Positions 18,347 to 33,300 of a stretch of 64,000 nucleotides of DNA are shown piece by piece. Positions within the stretch are counted from its first letter, which is position 1; each line of letters opens with the position of its first letter. The position numbers and the translations under genes were made by a program. Under the pieces are notes generated by a model, which was not told where the DNA came from, did no database searches, and saw nothing but the letters and a program-made list of their open reading frames with translations. This stretch comes from Lingula anatina (Eukaryota > Brachiopoda > Lingulata > Lingulida > Lingulidae), in NCBI RefSeq assembly GCF_001039355.2, contig NW_019775790.1, forward strand, positions 1 through 64,000, read 5' to 3'.

Positions 18347-21300
18347 CGCCGAGGGTCAGCAACCAGGTGATCTGACCTCCGTTGCCCCATCTAGTCTCGA
18401 AAGATCGTAAGTACTAGCATCTCCCTTGTGTTTTTTAAGATGTGGACCTAAAATTGCAATATATTTTGGTTGCATTAACGCCACCGTCGTGCAGAAATCT
18501 CTGCTTAAACGAAGGCACGTTCAGGAGACGGTGCCCTTGTTTGGCTTTCATTGATTGTGTTGACAAAGTTGAGGAGCGGTATCGTCCACACTCCCAGCTT
18601 ATTTGCACCTGAGATTAGTTTTGGGTGTAATTGCTTTTTTCTTTTTCGATTATATTGCTATGAAGCTTGCAATCGAGACTGATAACAAGTTGATTTAGGC
18701 TATTATTTATTTTGTTGCGAACTTGTTGATCTGAACTTTACTGTGACAATGTGTCCCTTGGTGAAAAGAAATAACTTATTTTTTCTTTCTCTTTTTCTTT
18801 CTTTTTTTCCTTTTTTATGTAAGGCAAGGATCACAAAGTGTTAAAGATAACACTGTTTACTGAACTATATCAGCAGTATAACAGCAGTTGTAAATACTAA
18901 ATAAACTTTGGACTTCTGCTAACTACATTGTTTGATAACACAAAGCATAATTACAAAAAAACATCCTAGTTAAAAGAGGATGAAAAGAATATGTATCATC
19001 TATGGGGAACTTTGAAGGACACAGTTCTGATTTAAATTCTATTTGGTAGCTGCAGCATGCATTTTTGTAACATCGTTAAAGTTGTTTGCTGACAGTGTAG
19101 CCCCAGTGTAAACAACAAACATTTAAACAAACATAAACTCTACCAAAATGCATAACAATATGACTTGTGTTGTATGTGTCTGTGTTATTTCATTTCATTA
19201 TTTTGCATGATATTAGCTTTTTTTTTCAAAGTACAATTTGTTGTTTTTGATGGCATTCTATATTTCAGGCCTGGAAATGACTTAACAAAAGACAAAAATG
19301 AAAATTTCTTTGAGGAAGAATCCCCCTTAAATTCAATGGATATAGAATCTGCCGACCCCTTGGCTCATTACAATTTCAACAATGTATACAGTGGCAGGCT
19401 GGCCAAGCAGGAGAAATTGCGGAGTGTGCGGGGAAAAAAAGAGCCCAGAGACAAACTTTTAGCAAAAACAAAACTCAAAGACATAAATACAGTGGACCAG
19501 GGGGATGCAATAACCAATCCTGAAAAAGATGAAAGCCCTGACAGGTTCAATATTCAAAGGAGAAAACATAAACTGCGAAAAACCTCCAGAAGTCTTGAAA
19601 GAGATCGAAAAAGTACATCACACGTAGAAGGACCACAGATGCTAGCAAAGCAAGAGCCATTAAAAGTAGACTCTCCAAACAGATTTTTATCACTTAATTC
19701 AAAACCGGTGACAAACGTGCCTCATGAAAACAGTGCCTCTCCTCTTGAGCCTTTGCGTAGTTATCAACGAAGGCAGCTCTCTCATCATCCTGAGGAATGC
19801 CCTCCCGACAGAGTTTCGTTTCACGAAACTTTTAAATTATTGGTCAATATGGGGACCAAACCAACAAAGGAAGGAAAGAGGGAAAAGAAAGACTACAACA
19901 GACAAATTAGCTCAGAACAGGAGATCTGGCAAACAAAACTGAATGATCTTGTATGGCTGGAACTGCAGGCTTGGCATTGTGCAAGAACAGTGAAAGAACA
20001 GGATATTTACCTGTGCAAAGAGAGAGAAAAAGTGGAAACTTCATTACAAGAAATCATGAAATTTATGTTTACAGAAAATGAATCAGCTAGAAGCTTATCA
20101 AGTGAAGGTGACTTACCCGCCTACATGTGGACTCAAGAGCACATATATAGACAACTGGAGGCCATAGAACAGGNCCGCTGATGATCTTATGCAAACGGAG
20201 TCCGCTACAAATATGAAAATTATCTTCTCGTCTCGTTTGGATCGCGTAGATCTGTTGCGAACGATTCTCCGCTGAAGACATGAAAATTGCCATCTCGTCC
20301 CATTCGCATTGCGAACGATCTCCATGTACGAGCCAGGTAATCGTTAAATGGTCCTAAATTGAACATGTACATGAATGGAAGTGACGGGTACATTTCACTT
20401 CGAGATAATATCTTGATTTTTTCATTGTGTCTTCCTCATTTAGGACAGCCGCCGATAACAATAACGGCGTTACAAATGACAAAGCCGCGGCCTGTGACTT
20501 CTATTTGCCAGCTTGATAACGCACCTTAAGCCAGGTAAAAGTAATGCAACTAAAGACAAAAGGCCGACGTTCCCGCAATTGTGAACGGGAATTCACATCT
20601 AAAGCATCTATATTGTGAGTAACCGCTCGCAGGGGTGCACTATTGTTCCTATCTCCCATTGAGAGTGTTATCGGCAATGATATCCTGATCGTATCATTGT
20701 CTTGAATCAACTGACGCATTACCTTCATGTTTGAGCTGGACAACGCGGCCATATTTGGTGACGAACTTTTCAAAAATTATCGATTACCTCATTTTTAAGG
20801 TCGACGAAGTTTTCAAAGGGAAAAAAATTACGTCGGCGGAAAATCGTCTGCCGACGAAATTTTCAAGAACGACGAAATTTTCAAGACTTTACCGTATATA
20901 TTTAATTGCAAAACTTTTTATGAATAAAAAACATATTTCTTGTATTTTTTCACCATACAATCTTTTATTATTTTCATTATTTTATTCTAATCATATTGCT
21001 ATAAGTCAACACTTTTTGGGAAACTAGAGTCCAGTGTTTTTACTCTGATACATCAAATTGTATGAAATCAATTGTACTTTTTATTCCAGGGTGGCATTCA
21101 GCTAGGTGATGAGGTGGCAGTGATGACCCACTCTCCGTCTTGGGACCTCTCTCCAGAAGTCATGCAACTTCTTGGGTTAACACGCGATCGGAGGTCCAGT
21201 CTCCCCATACAGGGTGCATGGAGTGAGGGTTTTGACAACATGAAATTACCCTCATTTCGCCCAGCTTATTTATTCTTAGTTCGCGTGCCTTTGGATGTCA

Positions 21301-24300
21301 TTCATGAGTGCTTGCGGCTGAGGCTGGAGCAGAGGATTCTGGGAAAAGACCCATCTTTATTGAGTATAAAACAGGTATGAAATATATGTTAAATTGACCT
21401 TTTGGTATCCACTCTTGCATACCAAGTGGAAGACCATGATTTAATGGATATGAACATTTTATTGAATTTCCTCTGGAGTTTGACTTGTAAGTTTTTAAAT
21501 TTGGATTTAAAAAGTTCATTTGCTGGCAGTATTCTGAACAGTTGCTTAAAACAAAACCCATCTGTGACAGAACCAAGGCTAGGGCATTCCAAGTAAATGC
21601 TATCTAGTCTAGTCCACAGACTTTGTTCAATAAAAATCCTGTTATTACATCACTACCTAGGTCATGACTGTTATTTGGCACTTTCCATTATAAAATAGCA
21701 ACTTTCTCTGAACTAGACTTGAACTAAGGTTGCCACCTCTCTTGGATTACAGTATACATAGAATTGCTATATGTAGTTGTCTTAAGGCAAAATGCACTGA
21801 TTGTTAGTGGGACTGTCAGGTAAAATAGCATTTTTCATTACTGAAGTAATAAACTTAACTAGACTGGCATCAGTGTAAAATTGTTCAAATGTTTCCATAT
21901 CTAAAAAAATTGGCAAGTAATGTTCCAACTTATGGGTAGTTCAACTAGATATGTAAGCATGGTGCATTATATAAATTCATTTCATGACACTATTTACCTT
22001 TTTCATGTTTTTGCTGTTAAAAAAACAAGGTGATTTATAGGAAAAACTCTAAAAAAACAATATTTTAAGATACTGTAACTAATTAGCACATCTAGGTTTG
22101 CAGTGTTTGCATAAATTGGTAAATTGATACATCTTCCAGCATCACGCAGTGTTTTGCCAACTAATAGACATTTCCCTTATTGCGTATTGCCAGACGGAGT
22201 AGGAGTTGAAAACAAATTACTGCATTTTACAGTTTCCATGGGAAATAGGATGTTAATTCTTTGTTATGTAACTGAAACCAAGGCCACAACTGTTGCAAGC
22301 TTGCAGGTTTGTTTTGTCAAGCCACGGGCAGGGTACTTCCCAAAAAAATAACCCCAGGTGAAGTAATCTCAGTTTAAATCTCACCAGGTAGTTGACCCTT
22401 ATCACAGTCAGGTGTGTTGGTCTGAGGTAAAAAACGGTGATTCAGATAAGGCTCTGTGTGCATAAACAAGTGCCTAGTACTGATATATCATGATTTACAA
22501 TTCTTCTTTACTACTGACAGTCAGTTTATTTGTTGATCTGATTATTTAATTTATTTATTATGGTTGATTTTATATTTGATTGTTTATCTATTGATATCTA
22601 CTAAGATTTGGTTATCCATTCATTTTTTTTATTATGTAGTGCATAAATTTTATTGATTTCTTTGCTGGCTAATTCATTTGGCTTATTGTTTGTCTATAAG
22701 TTAATCTATTTATTAATATTATTATCATTTTGTTCTTGTTCATCTTGCTACTGTATTTTTAAGGTTATGAAGATGATGAGAGGTAGCATGCTAATGAAGC
22801 AGTATTTAGGTTTTAGGATATTAATCAATCTTACAATTATTATATAGATCTGTAGTTTAGACCTTTACTGTTGAAATTTAATCTTATTTCAATGTTCTAG
22901 TTAATACGTGAGTGCATGGAAGTGCTAAAGGCTGGTGTCCTGTTGAAGCAGTATTATCGTCACATGGTGGCAGCAGTAATGTGGGATGACATCCACGCAG
23001 AGGAGAAGTTTGAGATGGGACTGGAGCAGTTTGATGCTGACATGAAGGAGATGTTAGAGGTACAAAACTAATGGTGTTTTGATTTTTAATTCATGCATTT
23101 TTTTTAGCTTTATATGGTAACTATTTTTTATGTACACAAGGATTATTGAGTAGGGTTTGGGCTGTTTGTCATTTTAGATATGCTTGTTCATCACTCACTT
23201 CTTTATTTTTTCACTTGTTTTTTTTTCTAACATTGAGAAATCAGGGGGAAAGAAGATAGCATTGCTCTAATTCTTAATGCAGTTTTCTCTTAAACAACCC
23301 ATCTTTTTACCTATTTCAGGTCTACTTCAGCTACCTGCAAACCTGGATGTGTTCATTGCAAAACTTGCCAGAAGCTTCTAGAGCCCTTAGAAATGCTCTT
23401 GAAGAGCATTGGACATTCACCAAGGAAATTTGTGCCCATATCCTAGGGGGAGAGGCAGAGGCAGGGAAGAGATTTTGGTTGGTGAAATTGAAACAATTAT
23501 AGAATGAGATTATTGAAATGCTTATTGAATTTTGAAGTACTAGCTTAAAATTTGATGTTGAAAAAGCCTAATTAAGCTTTAAGTTATTAGGTTTTCTCTA
23601 GTGAAGGTCTTAAACTGGTTCGTTGTCAGAAAAAGCCAGAATTATATGAAGTGTTTTTAGCTAGACTGTAAAATATGAAAGCCACAGCTTTCACCTTTAT
23701 TAAAAAAGATGGTTGCTTTTCTTCAAAATTTAATTTTACTTACCATTATGCTAGTATATATTAAAAATAATGGTAATTCTACTCTTCAATTTCAACCTGT
23801 CACCATGGCAAATGTTTTCTTACTCAGCTGTAAATAATAGCAATTCCCATAATAATTTTTTCTTTTAAAATAGCACCATGGCAAGTAGCCTCCTCAACTC
23901 CATAGCAGACTTTCTGGAGATTGGCATAGACGAGTGCATCCACAACTATGACTCAACCATGGTAGAGTCCGTCTCCATGGAGCACTCCTCCTCAGAGGAG
24001 GAAGGGGAGGAGGAGCACACACTCAGGCATAATAGATCCACAGAATTAAGGTAAGATAAGTACTGATTTCAAGATTCTAAAAATTAAAGGTGGAGTGGCT
24101 TGTATTCAGTTGACTAGCAGGTGAGAAATAAGATTTTAGTTATGCAAGGTTTTAGTAAAGGGATATTTAAGTTATGAGGACTAGACGACTTTTTCTGATT
24201 GTGTGGGTGATGGGATTTAATGTTATTTCTTCATCACTTGAAATATCCTGAAGGATAATACTGCAAAAAAGAGGAAATTAATAAATTATCCATGTTGATG

Positions 24301-27300
24301 TTTCTGGGCAGAGAAGGAAGGGGAGTATTTATGAAACTCAGTGTTTCTTTTATCCCAACTTTGAAAGTTAATATATTGAAATATTGTTATTTATTATTCA
24401 GGCAAGGCATTATCAGAATATGCAGGGATATTAAGAATCTGTTCCATGAAGCTAGAGAGAGGGCAGCCAAGGCAGTAGGATTTGCCAAGATGCTTAGAAA
24501 GGTAGGTAAAGCTAGCACATGGCTTCATGTTAATAGGGAGACAATGACATTGTTATGGCTCCATAACATACTCCATAATGCATATATTTAACACCCAAAA
24601 ATAACCTTCTGAAATTATTTCCGAAAGATTTATATAACATATAATAATATAATGTTAAAATTTATTCTTTTTTAGAAAATTATATATTCTGTTCTATGTT
24701 ACAGGAAAAAATAATTGGTTTTGATTTATTTCAGGATCTTGAGATTGCTGCAGATTTTAACATTCTAGTTGAACCAGCACAGCTGTTGGAGAAACTGAAG
24801 GAAACAGACCACATCAAGGTAATTAATCCAGAATCAGTCTGGATGTTGAAAAATAGTGCACAGACCAATAGATAACCACTATGGTGTATCATCTCATAGT
24901 CAGGAACCTCAAAGATTCACAATTAAATTTATAGATTTATTTTTATTTTATTTATAATTTACATTTGGGTGGCCTCAGTGACCTTACATCAAGTAAAAAT
25001 GTTACTGAAGTGGGAGATGTAAGCTTGTATTTATTACCAAACTGTTGTAGTTACATAAAAAGGCTTATAGAGATTAAAGTAAGTTCATTTATTCGTTTAA
25101 TAATTGAATGTGTTAATCTTTAAAATTAACACATTGAAGAAACTCCATGCTCTTGCCATGTTTGCCTGTATCAAGAAGATATTAGTATAGACCAAATCCT
25201 TACTACCTGTTTTAGGTGAATGCCCCTGCCAATGCAGGCTACCTGATGTTTATACCACACCACATCAGTGAGGACAAAGAACAGATTTTGCAGCTGCTGA
25301 ATGTCACCTGTGGGAGAGAGGACATTCACCACTCATTCCCGGTGAGTATTTTGATGTTGACATATTTCAAACACTGTAGGCACCCTGAAATGTACTTCCC
25401 GTTATAGCCAATTCATTTTTTCATCTACTAGATGTGTTTTAGCTGAGTTTAGGCCACTCTGTAAAAAAAGCTAAATTTCCTTTTTATTTACCATGGGTCG
25501 AACAAAAAAAAATTGATTTCCCCAAAAATACGGGTCACCATAATTAAATTGCTTTTCTGTTAGATGTTTTCTATACAAAAGCAGTGAAAATCTTAAGCTT
25601 CATTTCTCAAAATAAAGCTTAATATTTTCACCGTTTCTGTACCAAGGGCTTTTATTAGTAAAAATGCAGTGATGAATGTTTTTTTTTTACGATGACAGAA
25701 GTCTAAATCTCTATCGCTATCATCAGGTGGGCAAGGAGAGTCATGAAGGTTACCTGCTGCTGGTCCGGTGGGAAACTGGGACGTGTGGCTGGGAGGGGAC
25801 GTCGGTCAGGGTGGAGCCCACTGCTGAGACCACTATTGCCCTGTCCCATATTGAGGTGGGTTACTTGGCACTGTCATGGTCTTTGAGGGACTATGGACAA
25901 TTCTGCAACCCGTTTGCATTTTCCATTTGCATAATGATCTGAATAAAAGAAACAGAGATAGAAAAGTACTACATAGGAAAACATTGTCACAGTGACAGTG
26001 AGGACTATGTATGTGTGGCACTGGATTTCATATCCAAGTTCAAAAAGAATTTAAATTTTGTATGACTTATTTTGCATGGTAATGTTTTAAGAAAAATATA
26101 GATTTAGATTGGTCAAAAACATTTTGAACATTGCTCCTTTATTAGAAATATATTTTCTTTCTCTAGGTTGAAGGTCTGTTGTTGGTGGTCATCAACTCCT
26201 CACAGCTGCCAGCACAAAGGAAGAGTTTTAAAAGGAGCATGGGGTCTGCTGTGGAACTTGTCAATGAGCAGACATCATGTCATCAGGCCATTGCTGAATC
26301 CTTGATTGACCTGAAGGTGAGTGGTCAGTTTTGATAGCTTTGGACATAACATTTGTGGTGAAGATGGGAATTTGTTAAAGTTAAAGTTGGGAAATGTCCA
26401 TAAGTTGTATTTTTGTGTCTAAATACGTGGCAAAACTACTTATCTTTTCTAATCCAGGCCTTACGAATGATAAAACCCTTCAAATAAAAGTACCTGATGT
26501 TGATATTTCCTGCTGAAATGTCAGGAAAACATGGTTGTCTTTGTGCAGCATGATTCATTTAGAACTTAACTTATTGACGTAACATCTAATCCAAGTGCAG
26601 GGTCAGGTCAAGCAATAATCTTTGAGTTTGAGATTATTGCTTTCTTTCTGGAGGAAAATTTGTTTAACCGATATATGAGTTTTCTTACAAATCAGAATGT
26701 GATGTGTTTATATAGCTCTCCACTGCACTACATTTATGATCACACTGACATCCAGAATTATCCAGTGTTATTACAAATGTATGTAATTCCTTTGAATATA
26801 CAATTGTGGTCGTGTTCATAATTTCAGACAACAGCCATGTATTTGAGGGAAAAGGTAGCAAAGGCCATAATACAGGTGGATGAGAAGCTGAATCTTGATG
26901 ACATTTCAGAGAGGGAAGAAATGGAGAAATACAACATATTGAAGTTATACAGGGAAACCATGCACCAATGCTATAACTTTGGTTTTGAAGTAAGAAACAC
27001 TGATTGAAAACATCTTTTGATTTCATACTGTGGTGAATTGCAAGAAAATGTTTTTGTCATTTTTTTTTTCAAAACAAACAAAACAAACCAACAAAAACAA
27101 ACATTGATTGATATTTGTGTTTGCCAAGTTATCTAATTTGAAAAGAAAAACAAGAATTTCTATTATCTTCACCAGTTATATGGCTTTTTGCCCACTTGTT
27201 TCCCCAGGGATAGATTTTAATGAGTTCTTGAGAGGGTTGACCTTTAGAAAAGTACAAATGAATAACAATCAATGAAGAGCTGTAAGGATTCTTTTCATTT

Positions 27301-30300
27301 GGGTCTAAACATTGCAGTTTGTGGAAAGTTTGCCCTTTCTGAATTATTTCTTTTTTTAGTATCAATAACATTAATAATAATAATTAATAATAATAATTAA
27401 GAAATTAATAATAATAATTGACTGAAGAAAAAAATCACATCATTCTTATAACTTAACACAGCTGATGAAATTCTTCTCTGACAATAACATTCCATAGTTA
27501 ATGATATGCAGAAACTGAAATTTGATGAGAACAGTGTGGTTGTGCATGCTTGTGTGTGTATGTGTTTGTACTGAATAGAATTACACAATTCTATACATGG
27601 ACAATAGCAATTTTTGATAAACAACAATTGATACAACGCCTGCAGTGTGCATGACTGTTATCTCTCTTCATGAATTTCAAGAATTTTTATACCAAGGAAA
27701 AATGGACACATTTATCAAATTATTGGCAGTGTATGTTTGATTCCTCAATGTTTAAGTGCCTTATGATCTTTGGTTAGTACCACAAAGAAGTGACCAGACT
27801 GGTGACAGGTGACGCCAGACAGAAGCTAGCACATGGCCTGATAAGTTTTGCCAAAGAATGGACCAAGTTTGTTACACAAAAATGTGAGAGAGGTCGAGGA
27901 GTAAAACCCAGGTGAGCTTTACTGAAAACACAGTGGTCATGTGACACTTTATATTTCGTAGTTTTTTTTTTTTTTAATTTTTGCTTGAACTTAAATAGGT
28001 AAATATAAGTGTTAAATAAATAGTCAATTGAATGCAGTAGTGGTTTAAATAGCTTGCAAATAAGAATGATGTCATAAAATTCAAGCTGTAGTTAAACACA
28101 CACAATTGTTTGCTTATACCTTCTTATATCAATCTTTATATGTCAGATGGGCAATGCAAGGTCTTGAGTTTCTCACAGTAGCTTGTGAGGCCAGGGTTCT
28201 GGCCCTCCTCACAGAAGGTGAATTCTTGGTAGGTTCAAGTTGCATTTTCTAAAATTTAAGTAGTATTTCTAATCAATTGAGGTTGATTTCTTGTGATCGT
28301 GTTAGTAATATACTAATCAATTAGTTGGAATTATTGATGTATTACATATATCATATCATATCAGATAACAGCACTTGTTCCGATTACATATCATGAACAC
28401 TATCTTTTATTTCCCCATATGGCCTTTATTGATTTTAGCCAGATTTATTTTGGTCTTTGGTTGGCTAATGCCAAATTTAATGCAACTTCATTATGTTTGG
28501 CTTTCAAAGATTGTTTTTTTTTTTGATAAATGATATAATAAAAATATATACAAGTTTCTGAAATGTCTGTTCTATGCCATATAATGATTCTTTCAGGATT
28601 TGAAGCACAGTATCAACAACTGCATATCCCATGTGATTGGCAGTTCTTCGGATAAAACGGGCAGTCCAAGTGAGTAGAAATAAATGTTTTTTGCTTTTTT
28701 TTAATACTTGTAACTTTCCTGTCCTGGTTACAACACGTTAGAGCTACTCAACTAACTTTCTGATGAGATATTCATAATGAATGTTGTAAACTCCCTGGAT
28801 ACTTGTAATGTTTCATCTTCAAAAAAAAAAAGTAAAATTCAGTTCTTAGATATTGCACTACACATGTGTCTCAGCGTGGTTTACAATGGATGCCTGATCA
28901 TTTTTGGCCCTGATACAGACAAGGTGTTGACTCTCTAGCCTCCCTGGGCAGGATACAGCTCAGCTGCCGTCTGTGGTGCTGAAAGCTAGCAACCAAACGG
29001 TATCCTTCACTGCCAGACCAGGAAGTTTACCCCTGCTTCTAAGCACACACAGAACAAAGTAACAAAGAAAAAAATATTATATATATTTTCAGACTTTCGC
29101 ACCAGCAGCCCTGACCCAGTGAATGCCCAGAGGAACGCCATGATCTACAGGAACCTGTCCTGCCCAGAGCCGGCACCCTCCCCCAAGCCAATACGAACCC
29201 GCTCCGTGCTGAGTGACCCTGCCACGTCGCCTCACCCATCACAGTCTGACCCTTGGTTAGGTATGGGATCAGGGTCGTGTTTCATAGAGTTCTTTTTCTG
29301 TAAGGGATTTGTTCTTGGAATTTCTGTTTCAAATGCACAACAAAATTATCAAATGATAATGTAATTAATTTTTTTGCCTTCCAATGGCTTTTTGAAACAG
29401 ATCTCAAGCTTCAACAGATAAGTCTGATTTTGTTTATGGTAAGTAATTGGCTACTAAATAACTGCATAGGGATAGAGCAGTTTGGGTTTTACTCTAGTAG
29501 TAAAATTAGAGACACATTATTGCCTGTATTGAGCCATGGGGCTATATCACATACATATTTCATAGAGAAGTTTCTTTTATCATGCGGAAAATCCCATTCT
29601 TCCTTTCATATCATTTTCCTATCAAGATGAGACCATTGGTTCAGAATATTGTAGCAATCGTAATAAGTTCACAAGATTTACATAATTTACTAAAAATTAA
29701 AATTCACACATGAAGAACTAATCACAGGCAAAAAAAAAAAAAATATATTCAATGCTGCTCTACTGCTTATCAGAGGTGTTATGTTTTATCATGTATGATA
29801 TGATATATAACTAAATAGTTTCTATACTTCTCCCTAGGTGGCAACCCAGCAGCATCACCCAGTCGTGCTGTGGAAATTCATGATGGAGAAAATGGTGGAA
29901 TTGTTATGGACGTTCACGTCAGACCAAAAGGTAGGAAAACACATGTGTCAAAGGATTATATTTTGTGTTAATTGAGTTGGATAGTGGATAAAACTGAACT
30001 TTTTCTTAATGATTTTAGAAAAGACTATCCTGCAGCTTGTTTGGCTTAATGTGTCAGTTTCAGGTGATTTGGTTCAAATGTTATACTTTCTGTTTAGACA
30101 GCTTACGTTTTTTCTTTTTGCAGTGCTTTGTTCCAAGATAATCACTGCATGCGTGTGATTTTATTTTCTTCACATTTTTTAATTACTGTAATATGAAATT
30201 TAAAAAAATCACATGAAATAGAAATGCATTATCAGTTTGAAAGTTTAAGAGGGAGAGGGAAATGTTGTGTGTAAAGAACAAATTCAATATCAAGAATATA

Positions 30301-33300
30301 CTGCAGTCAAATCTACCACGCCTAAGGTAGGTTAGATATTGACTTTGAATTCAATACCTTCGACTATTACAGGCCCAATTTTAGAGAAAAGACATAGCAT
30401 TGGAGCAATGAATTTCTCAGAGAAGGACAATCTGTATACAGGTGAAAACAGGATATAGTATACATGTGAAGTGTGGTAGAAAATATCTTAAGAAATGGGT
30501 CCTCATTTCATAAGTTTGTTCTTAATTTGAAATCTTCATATTTTCTTTCTGATCACTTGCGTCTTCTGTTTAAAAATCTTCAGACTTTGTATTTCAAGTT
30601 TGAATTACTGTTGATGTCTGTACCACTCTTGGTGTCTTTGAAAAGGGAAATGAAAACGCTATGCATGCTTATATGTAAAACAATTTTATTGGTGTTCATG
30701 TTAAAAATATCATCGAAATCAAGGCTCATAGCAAGATTAATTACACCACCAGGAAAAATATTTAGAATAAGATTTGTTAAGAGTTGGAATGTTATACATG
30801 TGGATGTTCTGTGCATAAATCAATGTCTATATAGCATATTTGGATTTCCATGTGCTGTGTATATAATTTCCTGCCTTTTTGTTCATAAACACTGCACCTA
30901 CTAATGTCAATGCACTGGGCACAAAGGGCAATTACACTGTACATTAACTGTCATCTGTGGTATTCTGCACAGCTGCACTTCATTAGCACATAATATAATT
31001 TTATAAGTATGTTATATGCATCACTCTTTTACAGCTTGGAGGAAGTTGCCATGCCAAATGCATATCTTATCCTCTGATTTTTTTTTACCCTCCGCAACTT
31101 GGAGAATATGCAATGATCTTCCTGTTTTCACAAGAAAGATTTTATTGTAGCCAAGCACACAACTGCTATGACTAAAGCCATATACTAATTTAAAACTGTA
31201 AGACCATCACCTGGGCTAGGAAAGCTTACTTGGACATATTGTTTCCACGCAGAAGGCATGGTAGTTTTTGATGTCTCCTAATATTTAGTCTTCTTCTGTT
31301 TTTGCTTTTGATGTCTTCTAAGGTGTTGATAAATTAAAATGTTTTGTGCCGAAGTCAGACTTGTAGTACATTTCTACTCTTTTTGTACTTTGAGAAAGGG
31401 TTTGTGACACTGAGTGAAAATGTATCTTTTGTTTTTGTATCTTTTGTTTATGTATGTATGTATATAATATGAATTAATATTTTAATATTTTTAGCCTTGT
31501 GTACTATGCAGATTGCTTTTCCATCTATTTGCTTGATGCCTGCATATGCTAACTTATGTATTATAATTGTGTTGTCATTTTTGTAAGAGAAGTGAAACTA
31601 TCTATCATATCTACAATACTTTATTTTATGGATTAAAGTCTTAAGAATGCCAATTAGAAAGATAAATTAATATAAACATCAAAAATAAGCTTTGTCATTT
31701 GTTTGAAATAAAAAGTTCAAAGATAACGTTTAATTTTTCACAAAAAAATAAAACTAATCTCAAGTCAAAAATTTAGTTGAATTTAATTTACTTTAACATG
31801 AGTCATATTTCATTTCAAAACTGCTTGCTTTGTTTATTTCAGAAAAGCAGGTTGTACCTCGTGTGCCACTGAAGCCCATGGAGCGTGTCCATCAAGCAGT
31901 GGCCAGGCTAGAGCAAGATCAAAATGAAAGACTTTTGGCAAAAAGAAGAATTGGGCGTATCACCACTCAGAGAAGTGACAACAACTGTCATTTGCATATG
32001 AGGAGGGTGCATTTTAAGTGGCAAAGGGGCAATAAAATTGGTAAGGTTAACACTGGAAAGTGGAATTTGAAAATGTATACCAGTCCACTTATTGAATATT
32101 TATCTGTATCTTGAAGCAAAAAGAAATTATACTATACATATGGTTCGAATGAGTGTGTTTTGTTTGTGTTTGAGTGGCTTTTAAATATTAAAGTAATTTT
32201 AAGTTAAAAAGTACAAAGTTCAATATAAGCCTTTTTAGTAAACAATTATGCTTTTGTCTGACATAGTGTTACATATAATTATTGATGGACATTTTGATTT
32301 TTCAGGGGAGGGGCAATTTGGCAAAGTATATTGTGCAGTCAATATGGACAATGGAGAACTTATGGCAATGAAAGAAGTAAGTAAAAATCAAGGAAAGGAA
32401 AAGTCTATGCTGGGTAATGCCAATTTTCCATTGCTCAAGTTCTAACATCATTTTTTCTTCTCATTTAAAAATATCAGACATTTTTGACAGTTTAATTGAA
32501 TGTTGTATATTCACTTTGCCAATATCCAGTGTCTTCTACAGATTAGAATAATAAAAAAACTTTGTTTAATCAGATCCGTTTCCAACCCAATGACCACCAG
32601 ACAATAAAGGACATAGCAGATGAGATCAGTCTGTTTGAAAGCATACAGCACCAGAGCTTAGTGAGATATTTTGGGGTGGAGGTTCACAGGGTAAGTTAAC
32701 AAAGATCAATTCATCCTTATAATTTGTTTCTGTGCTGCCTTATTCAGGGAGGGCAAGTAAGTAATTTTTTTCTGTAATTTTGATTAAGTATTTTTCATCT
32801 ATTGTTAGGCTTTAGTACTCAGTACATGACTTCGTTTGATGACTTAGTATTATAAGAACACCCAAAAAGAAAACTAGCATCAAAGCTCTGTCTCTAGATC
32901 AGAAACAGTTGAATCCATTTCAAGCTGCTTTTTGTGGCAGCAGTTATCAACATGTAGAACTAAAATGAGTTTCAAAATATTACATTACTGGGATTGATAG
33001 TTTAATTTGAACTTTGAAATTTACTTAATGGTACTGCAAGTGTAATAACATAGTTAGCTTACATAACTTTTTTTGTTAACCATGGCTCCATGAAAATAGT
33101 CCCAGGTCACCAGAATCTGCCATTGATCCTTCTTAATTATCAGAATGAACTGATGATCCTCATGAATTATCAGAGTGAACTGACGATCCTCATAAATTAT
33201 CACAATGAACTGATGATCCTCATTAAGTATCAGAGTAAATTGATGATCCTCATAAATTATCAGAAAGACTGTCCTTGATGCAAAAGTCATGGGATGGTAA

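Noticed and set aside
30473-30904. 143-codon open frame in a MAP3K4 intron
   Set aside because: Composition is Leu/Phe/Ile-rich as expected from AT-rich DNA, it does not fit the phase of the flanking exons and it matches nothing in the kinase family.
33121-33270. Regular 30-base repeats that could be mistaken for a CRISPR array
   Set aside because: There are no unique spacers, the units are head-to-tail, and the locus is an animal intron.
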